A stretch of DNA of 64,000 bases from an uncultured Lachnospiraceae bacterium (GTDB lineage Bacteria; Bacillota; Clostridia; Lachnospirales; Lachnospiraceae). Location of the stretch: assembly GCA_910578845.1 (NCBI GenBank), contig CAJTSL010000015.1, positions 1 through 64,000 of the forward strand, in the 5' to 3' direction. The notes under the pieces are model-generated. The model had not been told where the DNA came from. It did not search any database and saw only the letters and a program-made list of their open reading frames with translations. The position numbers and the translations under genes were made by a program. Of this stretch, positions 8,987 to 18,815 are shown one piece after another (the first letter of the stretch is position 1; each line of letters begins with the position of its first letter).

Positions 8987-10399
8987 CTAAGTTCTGTCAT
9001 TCAAGGCAAACGCCTGTAGGCTGACATTGCCGTCCCCTCTATAAGTAAAGTAAATACTGTTATTTCCGTCCGGGATCACGACATCCGTCCAGTACCACTC
9101 CCATACGTTCGTATTGTGGACTGGTATCTCTCCCAAAACCGGGCCGTCCCATTTTGTTTTTATCTGGAATGCCCCTTTCATATATCCCCGTGTTGCGATA
9201 CCGATTCTTCTCACGTTCCGGCAAGCAAAATATTTAAATCCTATCGTTGCAGAATCTTTAATATTTGTGACATATCCGGCTTCTTCATCCCCGTCCCTGC
9301 CATCCTGCACGATCTTAGGGTAAGCATCCCCGCCAACATAAACAGACTCCTGCTCTGTAAATAAATGACAGGCAATATAGGCCGGATACTCTCCTTCCCC
9401 GTGCAATGCTCCCTGATTTAACCCACAAGAAGTGATCTCCGCTTGCGGGATGCTTCCGTCCACGCGCAGATGGATTCTTTCTGCACATCCCTGCCTTGAA
9501 TACCATGTGCCGTTCGTATGGCGATGATAGAATATATACCAGGCGTCTTTTACTTTTACTATGCTCCCATGGTTATTCGCGCCATATGCCGCAGGCATTT
9601 GAGCCGGCTTATAAGTGTCAATATGCATATCGCAATTACTGACAAGCACGCCTCCATATACGAAATTGCCCGTAGGCTCTTTACTAGTCGCATAACATAG
9701 TTCATGCATCACTTCCGAAGAATAAATGAAATAATAGACATCATCTATTTTACGGATAGAAGGCGCTTCAAAAAAAGCATGCCCTTCATACCCGGTTCCC
9801 TTACTGTACTCATATCCGGGGACTACGATTTCCGGTTTTTGCAACACTGTCAGCATATCGGCATCCAATACGGTGACCATTGCTCCTGAGCGGGATTTAT
9901 CTCCCTTGGGGCAGAAACCGGTATATAAATATGTCTTGCCGCCCTCCGTGATCACGCCCGGGTCAAACTGCGGCTCATCCCATTCTTTTTCACCGAGCTT
10001 CGTATGATCCGGGTACTGTACGTAGCCATAAAATTCATATTTTCCGGCAGGTGTATCACAGACCGCTACTGAAACAACTGATACCTTATCCAACACATAA
10101 TACAGATAATATCTTCCATCAGGCCCTACTGTGACATCCGGCGCGTATAGGCACATTTTCCCTCCCTGATTCAGCGGGTCTTGTACTTTCCGGTAAATAA
10201 CGCCTTCATACCGCCAACTGCCCAGATCATCTATCGGCGCTGACCAACACACATAATCGCCCAGGCAAAAAACATAGCCGTTATAGTAATCATGAGAGCC
10301 ATAAATATAAATTCTGTCTCCAAATACATAAGGTTCCCCATCCGGTATATATTCCCATGAAGGCAGATAGGGATTAAACGCCTGTTTCCTTTTTTCCAT
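8987..10399 (-). CDS. Glycoside hydrolase family 43-type enzyme
   Basis: A cytoplasmic (no signal peptide) beta-propeller glycosidase, probably acting on arabinosides or xylosides after uptake. Early segments YIPDGEPYVFGDRIYIYGSHD and LYAPDVTVGPDGRYYLYY, and the later EAPSIRKIDDVYYFIYSS, match the blade-start and catalytic acid patterns of GH43. The C-terminal third looks like a carbohydrate-binding beta-sandwich. The true start is MEKRKQAFNPYLPSW, preceded by AAGGAGAG; an in-frame 35-codon extension passes through the ftsH terminator and is not real. Substrate cannot be given. Confidence 0.85.
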   Translation of the reverse strand: MEKRKQAFNPYLPSWEYIPDGEPYVFGDRIYIYGSHDYYNGYVFCLGDYVCWSAPIDDLGSWRYEGVIYRKVQDPLNQGGKMCLYAPDVTVGPDGRYYLYYVLDKVSVVSVAVCDTPAGKYEFYGYVQYPDHTKLGEKEWDEPQFDPGVITEGGKTYLYTGFCPKGDKSRSGAMVTVLDADMLTVLQKPEIVVPGYEYSKGTGYEGHAFFEAPSIRKIDDVYYFIYSSEVMHELCYATSKEPTGNFVYGGVLVSNCDMHIDTYKPAQMPAAYGANNHGSIVKVKDAWYIFYHRHTNGTWYSRQGCAERIHLRVDGSIPQAEITSCGLNQGALHGEGEYPAYIACHLFTEQESVYVGGDAYPKIVQDGRDGDEEAGYVTNIKDSATIGFKYFACRNVRRIGIATRGYMKGAFQIKTKWDGPVLGEIPVHNTNVWEWYWTDVVIPDGNNSIYFTYRGDGNVSLQAFALNDRT

Positions 10400-10465
10400 C
10401 ACGCAATCTCTCCTTCTAATCTCTATCTTCCAGTCTACCAAAACTATGAATCCCTGTAAATTAGA

Positions 10466-10497
10466 AAAAGAAGCAAGCCGACGCCTGCTTCTCTCTA
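10466..10497 (-). terminator. Terminator of ftsH
   Basis: On the minus strand, AGAAGCA and TGCTTCT pair around a GC-rich loop and are followed by TTTTTCT. It lies about 20 bases beyond the ftsH stop and before the GH43 gene, so the two are separate units. Confidence 0.75.
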
Positions 10498-10517
10498 AAG
10501 CCAATTCATTCTTTTAT

Positions 10518-12881
10518 CTATTCGCTTTCTTTTCCGTCAGGCTCGGTCTTATCCGGCTCCTCCGTTACTGTATCCACGCCAGGTTCCGCTTTGGGGTTAG
10601 CTCCCGGTACATTCTGTGAGCTTTGCGTGGCATCCGCTGCCAGGCTGGAATGAGAAAATAATCCCACGCTTACGCCGTCTTGCCGTTCCTGTCTTGCATC
10701 CGTCTGCTGCCACGTATCATCTCGCCGTATATTCTGGCTTTCTACACCCGGCCCAGTATATGGCGCATTCCATGCTTCCTTGCGAGCTTCGTTGCCTGGA
10801 TATCCGTTCCCTGCATTATTTTCCGCAACGGCGGCCGTTCCCTTGTCAGATTCCGCATCCGCCTTAGTTTCCTTTTCTATTTTTCCCTTTTTCCCTTTTT
10901 TATTTTTCTCATCTTCTTCCGGCTCAGGAATGCCTTTTTCCTTCCGGTAGATTTTCATGAACTCTTTACCAGTGATCGTCTCTTTCTCAATCAGATACGC
11001 TGCCAATTTATCCATAATCTCCCGGTTCGACTTGAGCAATTTCTTCGCCTGTTTATAGCTGTCATGCAGAAGCTTCATTACTTCCGTATCAATATCTGCC
11101 GCCGTCACATCAGAACATGTCAAAGATGCTCTGCCATCCAGGTATTGGCTTTCTACGGTCGCAAGGCCCATCAGCCCAAACTTCTTGCTCATACCGAATC
11201 TGGTGATCATGTTCCGGGCAATGCTGGTCGCCTGTTCAATATCGTTCGCGGCTCCTGTCGTCACAGTGTCGAAGACAATTTCTTCTGCCGCACGCCCTCC
11301 TAACAGTCCTACCAGCCGATCCCGCAATTCCGCCTCGGTATCCAAGTATTTCTCTTCTTCCGGCACATGCATGACATAGCCAAGCGCCCCCATCGTTCTT
11401 GGGACAATCGTAATTTTCTGTACCGGCTCAGAATTTTTCTGTAACGCGCTGACAAGTGCATGTCCGACTTCATGGTAAGAAACGATCTTGCGCTCTTCTT
11501 TGCTCATGATCCTGTCTTTCTTCTCTTTCCCTACAAGCACTTGCTCTACTGCATCGAACAAGTCTTTCTGACTGACGAATTCCCTGCCCATCTTCACCGC
11601 GTTAATCGCAGCTTCGTTTATCATGTTCGCAAGATCGGAGCCAACCGCTCCGGAAGTAGCAAGCGCTATCTCATCTAAATCAACCGATTCATCCATCAGG
11701 ACATCTTTCGCATGCACTTTTAAGATCTCCACACGTCCTTTTAAGTCCGGCTTATCCACGATAATCCTTCTGTCAAAACGTCCCGGGCGCAGCAACGCCT
11801 TATCCAATATTTCCGGCCGGTTTGTAGCCGCCAGGATGATAATCCCTTTTTTCCCATCAAAACCATCCATCTCGGAAAGGAGCTGGTTTAGCGTCTGCTC
11901 TCTTTCCTCGTTCCCGCCACCGTATTTCGAGTCACGGCTTCTGCCGATGGCATCAATTTCATCAATAAACACGATACAGGGAGCATTCTTCTCCGCCTCC
12001 CTGAACAGGTCACGGACACGTGATGCACCGACTCCCACATATAATTCTATGAAATCCGAACCGGATAAGGAGAAAAACGGCACATGCGCTTCACCTGCCA
12101 CTGCTTTGGCTAACAACGTCTTACCAGTACCAGGAGGCCCCACTAGAAGCGCGCCTTTGGGAAGCCTCGCTCCTATCTTAGAATATTTCCCGGGATTATG
12201 CAGAAAGTCTACGACTTCTACAAGCGATTCTTTCGCCTCATCTTCTCCCGCAACATCCTGGAAGGTAATACCGGTCTCTTTCTGCACGTAAACTTTGGCA
12301 TTGCTTTTGCCAACCCCCATCGGGCCGCCTTTTCCCATCTTCCGGAATAAGAGGCTTAATAACCCCCACATCAGCAAGATTGGCAATATATAATACACCA
12401 AAATCGTAATGATCAGACTAGAACTGTCCGCTACCTGCTTCCTGATCTCTATATCATGTTCCAGCAGCCTTGCCGCCAGCGTATCATCATCTTCCATTTT
12501 CCCCGTATAGTAAGTCGTATTATTGCCATATGAGTACAAAAGAAATGGATTCGCCACATTCGTTTTGTGCGGATAAGCCGTAATGCGGTCGGATTCCACC
12601 AGAACGCTTTCCACTTTCCCTTGCTCTATCATATCAATAAACTCATTATACGAAATCTCCTTATTCGTCGATCCGGTCAGGAATTTCATGAACATGCTGA
12701 TACTCAGCAGCGTAATCAGCGCAGCAATGACAAGAATGATAAGGCTCTGCTTCTTCGGGTCGTTCCCGTTCCCGCCAGAACCGCCTGGCCCTCCCGAGCC
12801 GCCTTTGTTATCCTGTCCCCTATTGGGGTTATTACCACCATTATTATAATTACCATCATATTGGTTTAAATTGTTACTCAT
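10518..12881 (-). CDS. ftsH: ATP-dependent zinc metalloprotease FtsH
   Basis: A membrane-anchored AAA+ protease that degrades misfolded and regulatory membrane proteins. After a Gly/Asn-rich N-terminus come a first membrane helix (about 48–68), an extracytoplasmic domain, a second helix (about 155–180), the AAA module with Walker A GPPGTGKT and FIDEIDAIGR, the second region of homology RPGRFDRR, and the protease site HEVGH with zinc ligand Asp in the DIEQATSIARNM region. At 787 residues it is longer than the usual 640, owing to a low-complexity charged tail of about 130 residues after EKGIPEPEED and the glycine-rich N-terminus. The start has GTGAGGG upstream. Confidence 0.96.
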   Translation of the reverse strand: MSNNLNQYDGNYNNGGNNPNRGQDNKGGSGGPGGSGGNGNDPKKQSLIILVIAALITLLSISMFMKFLTGSTNKEISYNEFIDMIEQGKVESVLVESDRITAYPHKTNVANPFLLYSYGNNTTYYTGKMEDDDTLAARLLEHDIEIRKQVADSSSLIITILVYYILPILLMWGLLSLLFRKMGKGGPMGVGKSNAKVYVQKETGITFQDVAGEDEAKESLVEVVDFLHNPGKYSKIGARLPKGALLVGPPGTGKTLLAKAVAGEAHVPFFSLSGSDFIELYVGVGASRVRDLFREAEKNAPCIVFIDEIDAIGRSRDSKYGGGNEEREQTLNQLLSEMDGFDGKKGIIILAATNRPEILDKALLRPGRFDRRIIVDKPDLKGRVEILKVHAKDVLMDESVDLDEIALATSGAVGSDLANMINEAAINAVKMGREFVSQKDLFDAVEQVLVGKEKKDRIMSKEERKIVSYHEVGHALVSALQKNSEPVQKITIVPRTMGALGYVMHVPEEEKYLDTEAELRDRLVGLLGGRAAEEIVFDTVTTGAANDIEQATSIARNMITRFGMSKKFGLMGLATVESQYLDGRASLTCSDVTAADIDTEVMKLLHDSYKQAKKLLKSNREIMDKLAAYLIEKETITGKEFMKIYRKEKGIPEPEEDEKNKKGKKGKIEKETKADAESDKGTAAVAENNAGNGYPGNEARKEAWNAPYTGPGVESQNIRRDDTWQQTDARQERQDGVSVGLFSHSSLAADATQSSQNVPGANPKAEPGVDTVTEEPDKTEPDGKESE

Positions 12882-12919
12882 TGATGAGGAACCCTCACTT
12901 TCTATAGCATCTATTTCTT

Positions 12920-12948
12920 ATTATATGGAGTCCATTTCTATAAATCAA
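12920..12948 (-). promoter_or_regulatory. Sigma-A-type promoter for ftsH
   Basis: On the minus strand TTGATT, a 17-base spacer and a perfect TATAAT stand about 40 bases upstream of the ftsH start codon. It is well placed and close to consensus. Confidence 0.65.
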
Positions 12949-13045
12949 TAAGATAATTATGAATTTGTGGACACAAGTATTAAAGATTTCTAAAGTTTTT
13001 TCACAAAATTCTCTTTTCCAGTAGATTTTTCCGGTGCCAACATTG

Positions 13046-13051
13046 TATAAT
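13046..13051 (+). promoter_or_regulatory. -10 element of the pyrG promoter
   Basis: A perfect TATAAT lies about 90 bases upstream of the pyrG start in the gap between divergent ftsH and pyrG. The matching -35 region is weak (AGATTT-like). No GGGC-run or attenuator of the Bacillus pyrG type is seen in the leader. Confidence 0.55.
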
Positions 13052-13137
13052 AGTGTGAGAAAGATTTGGAACGTTGCTCCTTACGGCATAAAAGTTCGTG
13101 TGAGCAAAATAACATAAACGATAAGAGAGAGGCAGAC

Positions 13138-14757
13138 ATGGCAGTAAAGTATGTATTTGTGACAGGCGGTGTCGTTTCCGGTCTTGGCAAGGGAATTACC
13201 GCTGCGTCTTTAGGACGTTTATTAAAAGCGCGTGGTTACAAGGTAACGATGCAAAAGTTCGACCCATATATCAATATTGATCCGGGTACAATGAATCCAA
13301 TCCAGCACGGGGAAGTATTCGTTACGGAAGACGGGACGGAGACTGACTTGGATTTAGGACATTATGAAAGGTTCATTGATGAAAATCTAGACAAGAATTC
13401 CAATGTAACAACGGGAAAAGTGTATTGGTCCGTATTACAGAAAGAACGCCGTGGCGATTACGGCGGCGGCACGGTACAGGTGATCCCACACATTACCAAT
13501 GAAATTAAGAGCCGTTTCTACCGCAACTTTACAGATGAAGAAACGAGAATCGCTATTATCGAAGTGGGCGGCACGGTGGGCGATATCGAAAGCCAGCCGT
13601 TCTTAGAATCCATCCGCCAGTTCCAGCATGAAGTGGGCCGCGAGAACGCGATTCTGATACACGTCACTCTGATTCCCTATCTTCGTGTGTCGCAGGAAAT
13701 GAAGACCAAGCCGACGCAGGCAAGCGTTAAGGAATTGCAGGGAATGGGCATCCGGCCGGATATCATTGTATGCCGGAGCGAATATCCGTTAGAGCCGGGC
13801 CTCAAAGACAAAATAGCATTGTTCTGTAACGTGCCAAGCAATCATGTGTTGCAAAACCTTGATGTAGAATATCTGTATGAAGCGCCTCTAGCGATGGAGA
13901 AAGAACGCCTTGCCCAAGTTGCGTGCGAATGCCTGAACCTGGATTGTCCCGAGCCGGATCTAGCCGACTGGAAAGCTATGGTAGAATCTTTACGGACGCC
14001 TACCGATGAAATTACGATAGCGCTTGTCGGAAAATATACACAGCTCCATGACGCTTATATTAGTGTTGTGGAGGCCTTGAAACATGGCGGTATTTCTAAC
14101 CGCTGCGTCGTTAACCTTAAATGGGTGGATTCTGAAACCGTAACGACAGATAATATAGCGGATATCCTTGGAGACGTAAACGGCATCCTCGTTCCCGGAG
14201 GCTTTGGCGATAGGGGCATTAATGGAATGCTTTATTCCATCCGTTATGCGAGAGAACATAGCATCCCATATTTAGGCCTTTGTCTTGGCATGCAGCTATC
14301 TATTGTAGAATTTGCAAGAAATGTTATCGGCTATAATGATGCGCACAGTATTGAGCTAGACCCATCCACGACACATCCGGTCATTGCGCTGATGCCTGAC
14401 CAAAATGACGTGGAAGATATCGGTGGCACTTTAAGGCTTGGCTCTTATCCCTGTGTCTTGGACAAGTCTTCTAAGGCATACGAATTATATGGAGAAGAGA
14501 CAATCCATGAAAGACATAGACATCGTTATGAAGTCAATAATGATTACCGCGCTGTACTGACAGAAAACGGCATGAAATTATCAGGCCTTTCTCCGGACAG
14601 CCGGATCATAGAAATGTGCGAACTGCCCGGGCATCCCTTCTTTGTTGCCACGCAGGCGCATCCCGAACTGAAGTCTAGGCCGAACAGGCCACATCCTTTG
14701 TTCAAAGGATTTGTCAAGGCAGCCCTAGACTACAAGAATCCGGGATCCTGTAAATAA
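13138..14757 (+). CDS. pyrG: CTP synthase
   Basis: Converts UTP, ATP and glutamine to CTP. The N-terminal synthase domain has YVFVTGGVVSGLGKGI and KFDPYINIDPGTMNP; the C-terminal glutaminase has the nucleophile elbow LGLCLGMQ (Cys), LVPGGFGDRG for the oxyanion strand and the His/Glu pair in FFVATQAHPELKSRP. The length of 539 is normal. The start is MAVKYVFV with AGAGAGAGGCAG upstream; an in-frame extension of 24 codons lacks a ribosome site. It is monocistronic, with its own promoter and a strong terminator. Confidence 0.97.
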   Translation: MAVKYVFVTGGVVSGLGKGITAASLGRLLKARGYKVTMQKFDPYINIDPGTMNPIQHGEVFVTEDGTETDLDLGHYERFIDENLDKNSNVTTGKVYWSVLQKERRGDYGGGTVQVIPHITNEIKSRFYRNFTDEETRIAIIEVGGTVGDIESQPFLESIRQFQHEVGRENAILIHVTLIPYLRVSQEMKTKPTQASVKELQGMGIRPDIIVCRSEYPLEPGLKDKIALFCNVPSNHVLQNLDVEYLYEAPLAMEKERLAQVACECLNLDCPEPDLADWKAMVESLRTPTDEITIALVGKYTQLHDAYISVVEALKHGGISNRCVVNLKWVDSETVTTDNIADILGDVNGILVPGGFGDRGINGMLYSIRYAREHSIPYLGLCLGMQLSIVEFARNVIGYNDAHSIELDPSTTHPVIALMPDQNDVEDIGGTLRLGSYPCVLDKSSKAYELYGEETIHERHRHRYEVNNDYRAVLTENGMKLSGLSPDSRIIEMCELPGHPFFVATQAHPELKSRPNRPHPLFKGFVKAALDYKNPGSCK

Positions 14758-14795
14758 TATTATCCTGTTAAACAGCCGTATCAAAGTACATGCAA

Positions 14796-14833
14796 AACAG
14801 CCGGGATTTTATATATGTCCCGGCTGTTCTTTC
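14796..14833 (+). terminator. Terminator of pyrG
   Basis: A perfect 11-bp stem AACAGCCGGGA/TCCCGGCTGTT with an AT-rich loop, followed by CTTTC. It lies about 40 bases after the pyrG stop; since the next gene is convergent it may serve both directions. Confidence 0.75.
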
Positions 14834-14894
14834 GTGCTGTATATTCTTTCCGTTTCCTTACGCGCCTCTTTTGGCGTGCAGCTTCATAATCCTT

Positions 14895-15968
14895 TTATTG
14901 CTCTACTTTGGCATCCACCTTAGCGCCTTTTAAATCCTCTTCCAACAATTTCATCCGTTGCAACATCTCTTTAATCGCTACCTGTGCCTTCGCTGCGGTG
15001 GAAGAAGGCATGATGATATTTTCTCCCACTTCCTGTAAAAGAGCTGCCTGTTCCCTGGCCTCTTGGCGTTGGTCGGCTTTAATCTCTTCCATGTCCTGGT
15101 TCTCTTCCTGCTTGATCTCTAGCTCTTCTTGCTGTATCTCTTTATCTGTTTTTTCTTCTTCGAGCTTTTCTTCCTGCTCTTCTTTCTCTTCGGCTTTATC
15201 TTCCGCTTCTTCTCTCTTATCTTCTAGCGTCTCATCGACATGGTCTTGCGCCTCTCCAACTAACATGCCAATGATATCCTTACTGGCATCGGCATTGATT
15301 TCATCGGCTTCTTTCAGTGCATCCACCATGCCGTGGTCTTTTAAGCGCTCTAATTTGATTGCGCGGATGGCTCCGGTTTCTGCACGGATTCCCTCCTGCG
15401 CATCCTCAATATTTTTCTCGAAGAAACTGTTTTCATTGTCGATGCTCAAAATACGCTGCTGGTACTCTGTAAGAGGCTTGCCATCAAGTTCCTTAAGGCG
15501 CTCCTTCTCTTCTTTTGTCAGGCTCACCCTTGTATCTGGCTTCTTCGCTCGTCGCGCTTTCTCCATCAGTTCTAAGTCTTTCTGTTCCTGGCTGTCATCT
15601 GACACGCCATATGTCTTCTGTAGTTCGGCTTTATGGGCATTATTAGAGTCTATGATATCCATATTCTCATTAATATCTTCTTCCAGTTCTTCTATATGTG
15701 TTCTTCGCTCTGCAAGATCCATATCAATTTTCCGCTCTGCATCCCATGCATCACCGACAACCTTCAATGCTTTCTTTTGTGCCTGCTCCTTACGCATCAG
15801 AATAGAATCCAATTTGCCGTCCAGCTCATTCATATTAATAGAGCCATTCTTCACTTGCTCAGAATCTGTTTCGTTTACTCTTGCATCTTTACGGTTCTTC
15901 GCATTTTCATTCTGATGCACTAACATATTACGTTCACTTGCACTTGCTCCTGTTACCTGTACTGCCAT
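14895..15968 (-). CDS. Acidic coiled-coil protein of unknown function
   Basis: A 357-residue soluble protein with no recognised domain. It is extremely rich in Glu, Lys, Gln and Asp. Heptad-like stretches run over about residues 50–120 and 215–320, with a near-continuous EEAEDKAEEKEEQEEKLEE block around 255–290, so a long coiled coil is likely. The N-terminus (MAVQVTGASASERN) lacks a signal peptide or membrane helix. The C-terminus carries a less charged IIMPSSTAAKAQVAIKEML region. It has a good AGGAGGTTATGAC ribosome site and stands alone between terminators. A scaffolding role is possible but not shown. Confidence 0.75.
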   Translation of the reverse strand: MAVQVTGASASERNMLVHQNENAKNRKDARVNETDSEQVKNGSINMNELDGKLDSILMRKEQAQKKALKVVGDAWDAERKIDMDLAERRTHIEELEEDINENMDIIDSNNAHKAELQKTYGVSDDSQEQKDLELMEKARRAKKPDTRVSLTKEEKERLKELDGKPLTEYQQRILSIDNENSFFEKNIEDAQEGIRAETGAIRAIKLERLKDHGMVDALKEADEINADASKDIIGMLVGEAQDHVDETLEDKREEAEDKAEEKEEQEEKLEEEKTDKEIQQEELEIKQEENQDMEEIKADQRQEAREQAALLQEVGENIIMPSSTAAKAQVAIKEMLQRMKLLEEDLKGAKVDAKVEQ

Positions 15969-16099
15969 CTGTCATAACCTCCTTGTCTTTTTGTAGCGAA
16001 ATCCGTTTCTCCAGGTTTATTGTCTCCTGATATCACATTTATGCCTGCAATATATGTTCTATCTATTTATATCGGCCAGTTTTTCCCACTTCCTTACAC

Positions 16100-16138
16100 A
16101 AACGAAAAGAGGATGTCATGAAACATCCTCTTTTCGAT
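16100..16138 (-). terminator. Terminator of the GH3 gene
   Basis: A perfect stem CGAAAAGAGGATGT/ACATCCTCTTTTCG around a six-base loop lies just after the GH3 stop. On the minus strand the stem ends in TTTTCGTTTG; it is symmetric and may act both ways. Confidence 0.72.
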
Positions 16139-16149
16139 GTAAACGGAAT

Positions 16150-18420
16150 TTACTCCAATGCATTCAGCTTATCTACCAGTTCCTGTACATCTCCCATAGA
16201 TACGCCTCCGCCGAAGCTAACCGGCCCACGTAACGGCATATATTGCAGCATCGCATTTGCCATCTCTTCAGATATTGCTTCCGTTGCTACATCTTTCTCT
16301 TCCGAGCCTCCGCCAAACATGCTTTTTCTCACCATCGGCTTCACGAGCTCCCATGCCCTGGCATCGGCCATAACATCTCCTATCGTCGTATCTGTCGTAT
16401 AGACGAACGGCAGCTTCACGGTAGATTCCACTGTAACGGTGCCTGATAAGACGATATCCCTGGATGACTTACCGATTAAGATATCGAATTCTCCGGTTTC
16501 CACATGCCAGTCATGGATTTTCACGCTATAATAAGCAAAAGCTCTTTTATCCAATGTAAATGTAACCGTCTTTGTTTCCCCGGGAGCCAGCTCTACTTTT
16601 GCAAAGTCACGCAATTCTTTGACCGGACGGATGACCGTGCTTTCCTTATCCGCAACATAAAGCTGTACGACTTCCTTGCCCGTCACTTTGCCCGTATTCT
16701 TCACATCTACTGTCACCGTCAGTGTATCGGTATCCTGCATCTTTTCTTTGTCAATCGTCAGATTCGAATACTCAAAATCGGTATAAGAAAGACCGAATCC
16801 AAACGGGAAAAGGACATCCATCTTCTTCTTATCATAATAACGGTATCCTACGAAAATGCCCTCTCTATATTCCACCATATCGCCTTCGCCAAGATAGGAC
16901 AAATAAGACGGATTGTCTTCCAGTTTGAGCGGGAAAGTTTCCGGCAGCTTCGCGCTCGGATTGACTTTGCCAAACAGGATATCGCATACAGCGCCTCCCA
17001 CTGCCTGACCGCCCAGATACGCTTCCACAATTCCTTTTACTTGATTTACCCAAGGCATTTCTACAGGAGAGCCGTTATGCAATACGACTACTGTATTAGG
17101 TTGGGCTGCCGCTATTTTTTCGATCAATTCGTTCTGGCAGTTTGGCATAGACATATGCTTCCTGTCAAATCCTTCCGATTCAAAAGCATCCGGGAGGCCT
17201 GCAAAAATTACTGCTACTTTCGCCTTCTTCGCTGCTTCAATCGCTTCCGCAAGCAACTTCTCATCCGTCTCGTCTATATCATCACGATAGCCTTGCGCAT
17301 AGACGATATTAGCCATGCCGTCTACGGCATCCATTGCAGAAGTCACCTTGTGGCTATTAATATGAGAGCTTCCGCCGCCTTGATAGCGCGGATTTGCAGC
17401 ATATTTGCCGATAAAAGCAATATCTTCTTTCTCATCTAACGGCAGAATATCCTCATTCTTTAATAAAACAATCGTTTCTTCCGCTACTTTACGCGCTATT
17501 TCATGGTCTTTATCTTTATCCCAAACAGCGTTTTTGTCCTTATTCTCTTCAAAGCGGAATACGATATTCAAAATACGTTCTACTGCTTTATCTACGACTT
17601 TTTCTTTTAAAGTGCCGCCTTGTACCGCGCCTACTATCAGCTTATCATTTGCGCCAAGAGAGGAGGGCATCTCTAGGTCCAATCCCGCTTTTAAGTCTTC
17701 TACCCTGTTATTGACCGCGCCCCAGTCACTCATCACATAACCGTCAAATCCCCATTCGCCGCGCAGCGTCTCTGTCAGATATTTATGGTTCTCAGCCGCA
17801 TAGGTTCCGTTGATCTTATTATAGGAACACATAACAGTCCATGGTTTCTGCTTCTTCACTGCTCCTTCAAAAGCTGCCAGATATATTTCATGCAGCGTTC
17901 TCTCATCCACGCGGGAATCCCCTGACATTCTTCTCGTTTCCTGATTGTTCGCCAGAAAATGTTTGATGCTGGTACCCACGTTCTTACTCTGAACGCCCTT
18001 AATCAAAGCGCCCGCCATTTCCGTTGCCACAAGCGGGTCTTCCGAATAATATTCGAAATTACGTCCACATAACGGAGAACGCTTAATATTCACCGCCGGG
18101 CCTAAAATAACACTAATGCCTTCCGCCTGGCATTCATTGCCAATGGTTTCTCCCATCTGCGTGATCAGTTCTCTGTTAAAAGATGCCGCCGTTCCACATC
18201 CTGCCGGGAAGCAAACTGCCTTAATGCTATCATTGACACCAAGGTGATCGCCCTCCTGGTCTTGCTTCCTAAGTCCGTGAGGCCCGTCAGAAACCATGCT
18301 CGCCGGAATACCCAACCGCGGTATTGCCTCCGTATGCCAGAAATCTGCTCCCGAACAAATTGTCGCTTTCTCCTGTAGCGTCATCCGTTTCACTAGTTCC
18401 TTGATTTTTTCTGCTGTCAT
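16150..18420 (-). CDS. Glycoside hydrolase family 3 beta-glucosidase
   Basis: A cytoplasmic exo-acting beta-glycosidase. The TIM-barrel domain begins RMTLQEKATICSGADFW and holds MVSDGPHGLRKQ and the nucleophile Asp in GYVMSDWGAVNNR. The alpha/beta sandwich domain follows (GSPVEMPWVNQVKGIVEAYLGGQAVGGA is split across its core), and an FnIII-like C-terminal domain contains VDVKNTGKVTGKEVVQLYV. The start is taken at MTAEKIKELVKRM, where GGAGGAGG lies upstream; the 35-residue in-frame extension is atypical of the family. About 756 residues. It probably hydrolyses gluco-oligosaccharides or plant glucosides; the precise substrate is not visible. Confidence 0.92.
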   Translation of the reverse strand: MTAEKIKELVKRMTLQEKATICSGADFWHTEAIPRLGIPASMVSDGPHGLRKQDQEGDHLGVNDSIKAVCFPAGCGTAASFNRELITQMGETIGNECQAEGISVILGPAVNIKRSPLCGRNFEYYSEDPLVATEMAGALIKGVQSKNVGTSIKHFLANNQETRRMSGDSRVDERTLHEIYLAAFEGAVKKQKPWTVMCSYNKINGTYAAENHKYLTETLRGEWGFDGYVMSDWGAVNNRVEDLKAGLDLEMPSSLGANDKLIVGAVQGGTLKEKVVDKAVERILNIVFRFEENKDKNAVWDKDKDHEIARKVAEETIVLLKNEDILPLDEKEDIAFIGKYAANPRYQGGGSSHINSHKVTSAMDAVDGMANIVYAQGYRDDIDETDEKLLAEAIEAAKKAKVAVIFAGLPDAFESEGFDRKHMSMPNCQNELIEKIAAAQPNTVVVLHNGSPVEMPWVNQVKGIVEAYLGGQAVGGAVCDILFGKVNPSAKLPETFPLKLEDNPSYLSYLGEGDMVEYREGIFVGYRYYDKKKMDVLFPFGFGLSYTDFEYSNLTIDKEKMQDTDTLTVTVDVKNTGKVTGKEVVQLYVADKESTVIRPVKELRDFAKVELAPGETKTVTFTLDKRAFAYYSVKIHDWHVETGEFDILIGKSSRDIVLSGTVTVESTVKLPFVYTTDTTIGDVMADARAWELVKPMVRKSMFGGGSEEKDVATEAISEEMANAMLQYMPLRGPVSFGGGVSMGDVQELVDKLNALE

Positions 18421-18550
18421 CCCCCTATAAACCTCCTCCATATGATATGTCTTATATAATGATATTATTGCAGGGTAACCCATATTTCTCCAAAAAAAGT
18501 CCCGCACCCTCTTATAGTAAGGCATACGAGACTCCTTATGCAGGACTTCC

Positions 18551-18760
18551 TTAGCGCAACATCTGTTGGTCTAAAAGCTCCTTCAGCGCTTCATCCCCGA
18601 TGCTGACCCATGCGTCCTCTTCTTCTGCATTCAGTCCAAGATATTCCCGAAGCGTCATGGAATCATCATGAAATCCCCACTCCTGGCTATAATCATCAAT
18701 CTCTTCGAACGCAATCTCACCGGCGATATATTTTTCTTTAAACGTTTTCCCCAATGTCAT
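18551..18760 (-). CDS. Small acidic protein of unknown function
   Basis: A 69-residue acidic protein starting MTLGKTFKEKYIAGE. It contains IDDYSQEWGFHDDS and MTLREYLGLNAEEEDAW, and looks soluble and helical, with no recognised domain. The start is decided by two facts: AGGGAG lies four to five bases upstream, and a consensus promoter just upstream would start the transcript inside the longer open frame, removing earlier start codons. It lies between the aminotransferase gene and the GH3 gene in the same direction, but has its own promoter. Function unknown. Confidence 0.7.
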   Translation of the reverse strand: MTLGKTFKEKYIAGEIAFEEIDDYSQEWGFHDDSMTLREYLGLNAEEEDAWVSIGDEALKELLDQQMLR

Positions 18761-18815
18761 ATACTCCCTATCCGGCAGGAATCTTTCTGAAAATTTCCCG
18801 CCAAATCCTAAATTC

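Noticed and set aside
11623..12291. A 222-codon plus-strand open frame
   Set aside because: Antisense shadow of the ftsH AAA domain.
13052..13137. CTP-responsive attenuator in the pyrG leader
   Set aside because: The leader lacks the GGGC start and terminator hairpin of the Bacillus pyrG mechanism.
14908..15915. A 335-codon plus-strand open frame rich in Ser and Phe
   Set aside because: It is the antisense of the Glu/Lys-rich coiled-coil gene, whose codon bias leaves the opposite strand open. It has no ribosome site and no recognisable protein features.
16504..17439. A 311-codon plus-strand open frame
   Set aside because: Antisense shadow of the GH3 gene, which has complete catalytic motifs.
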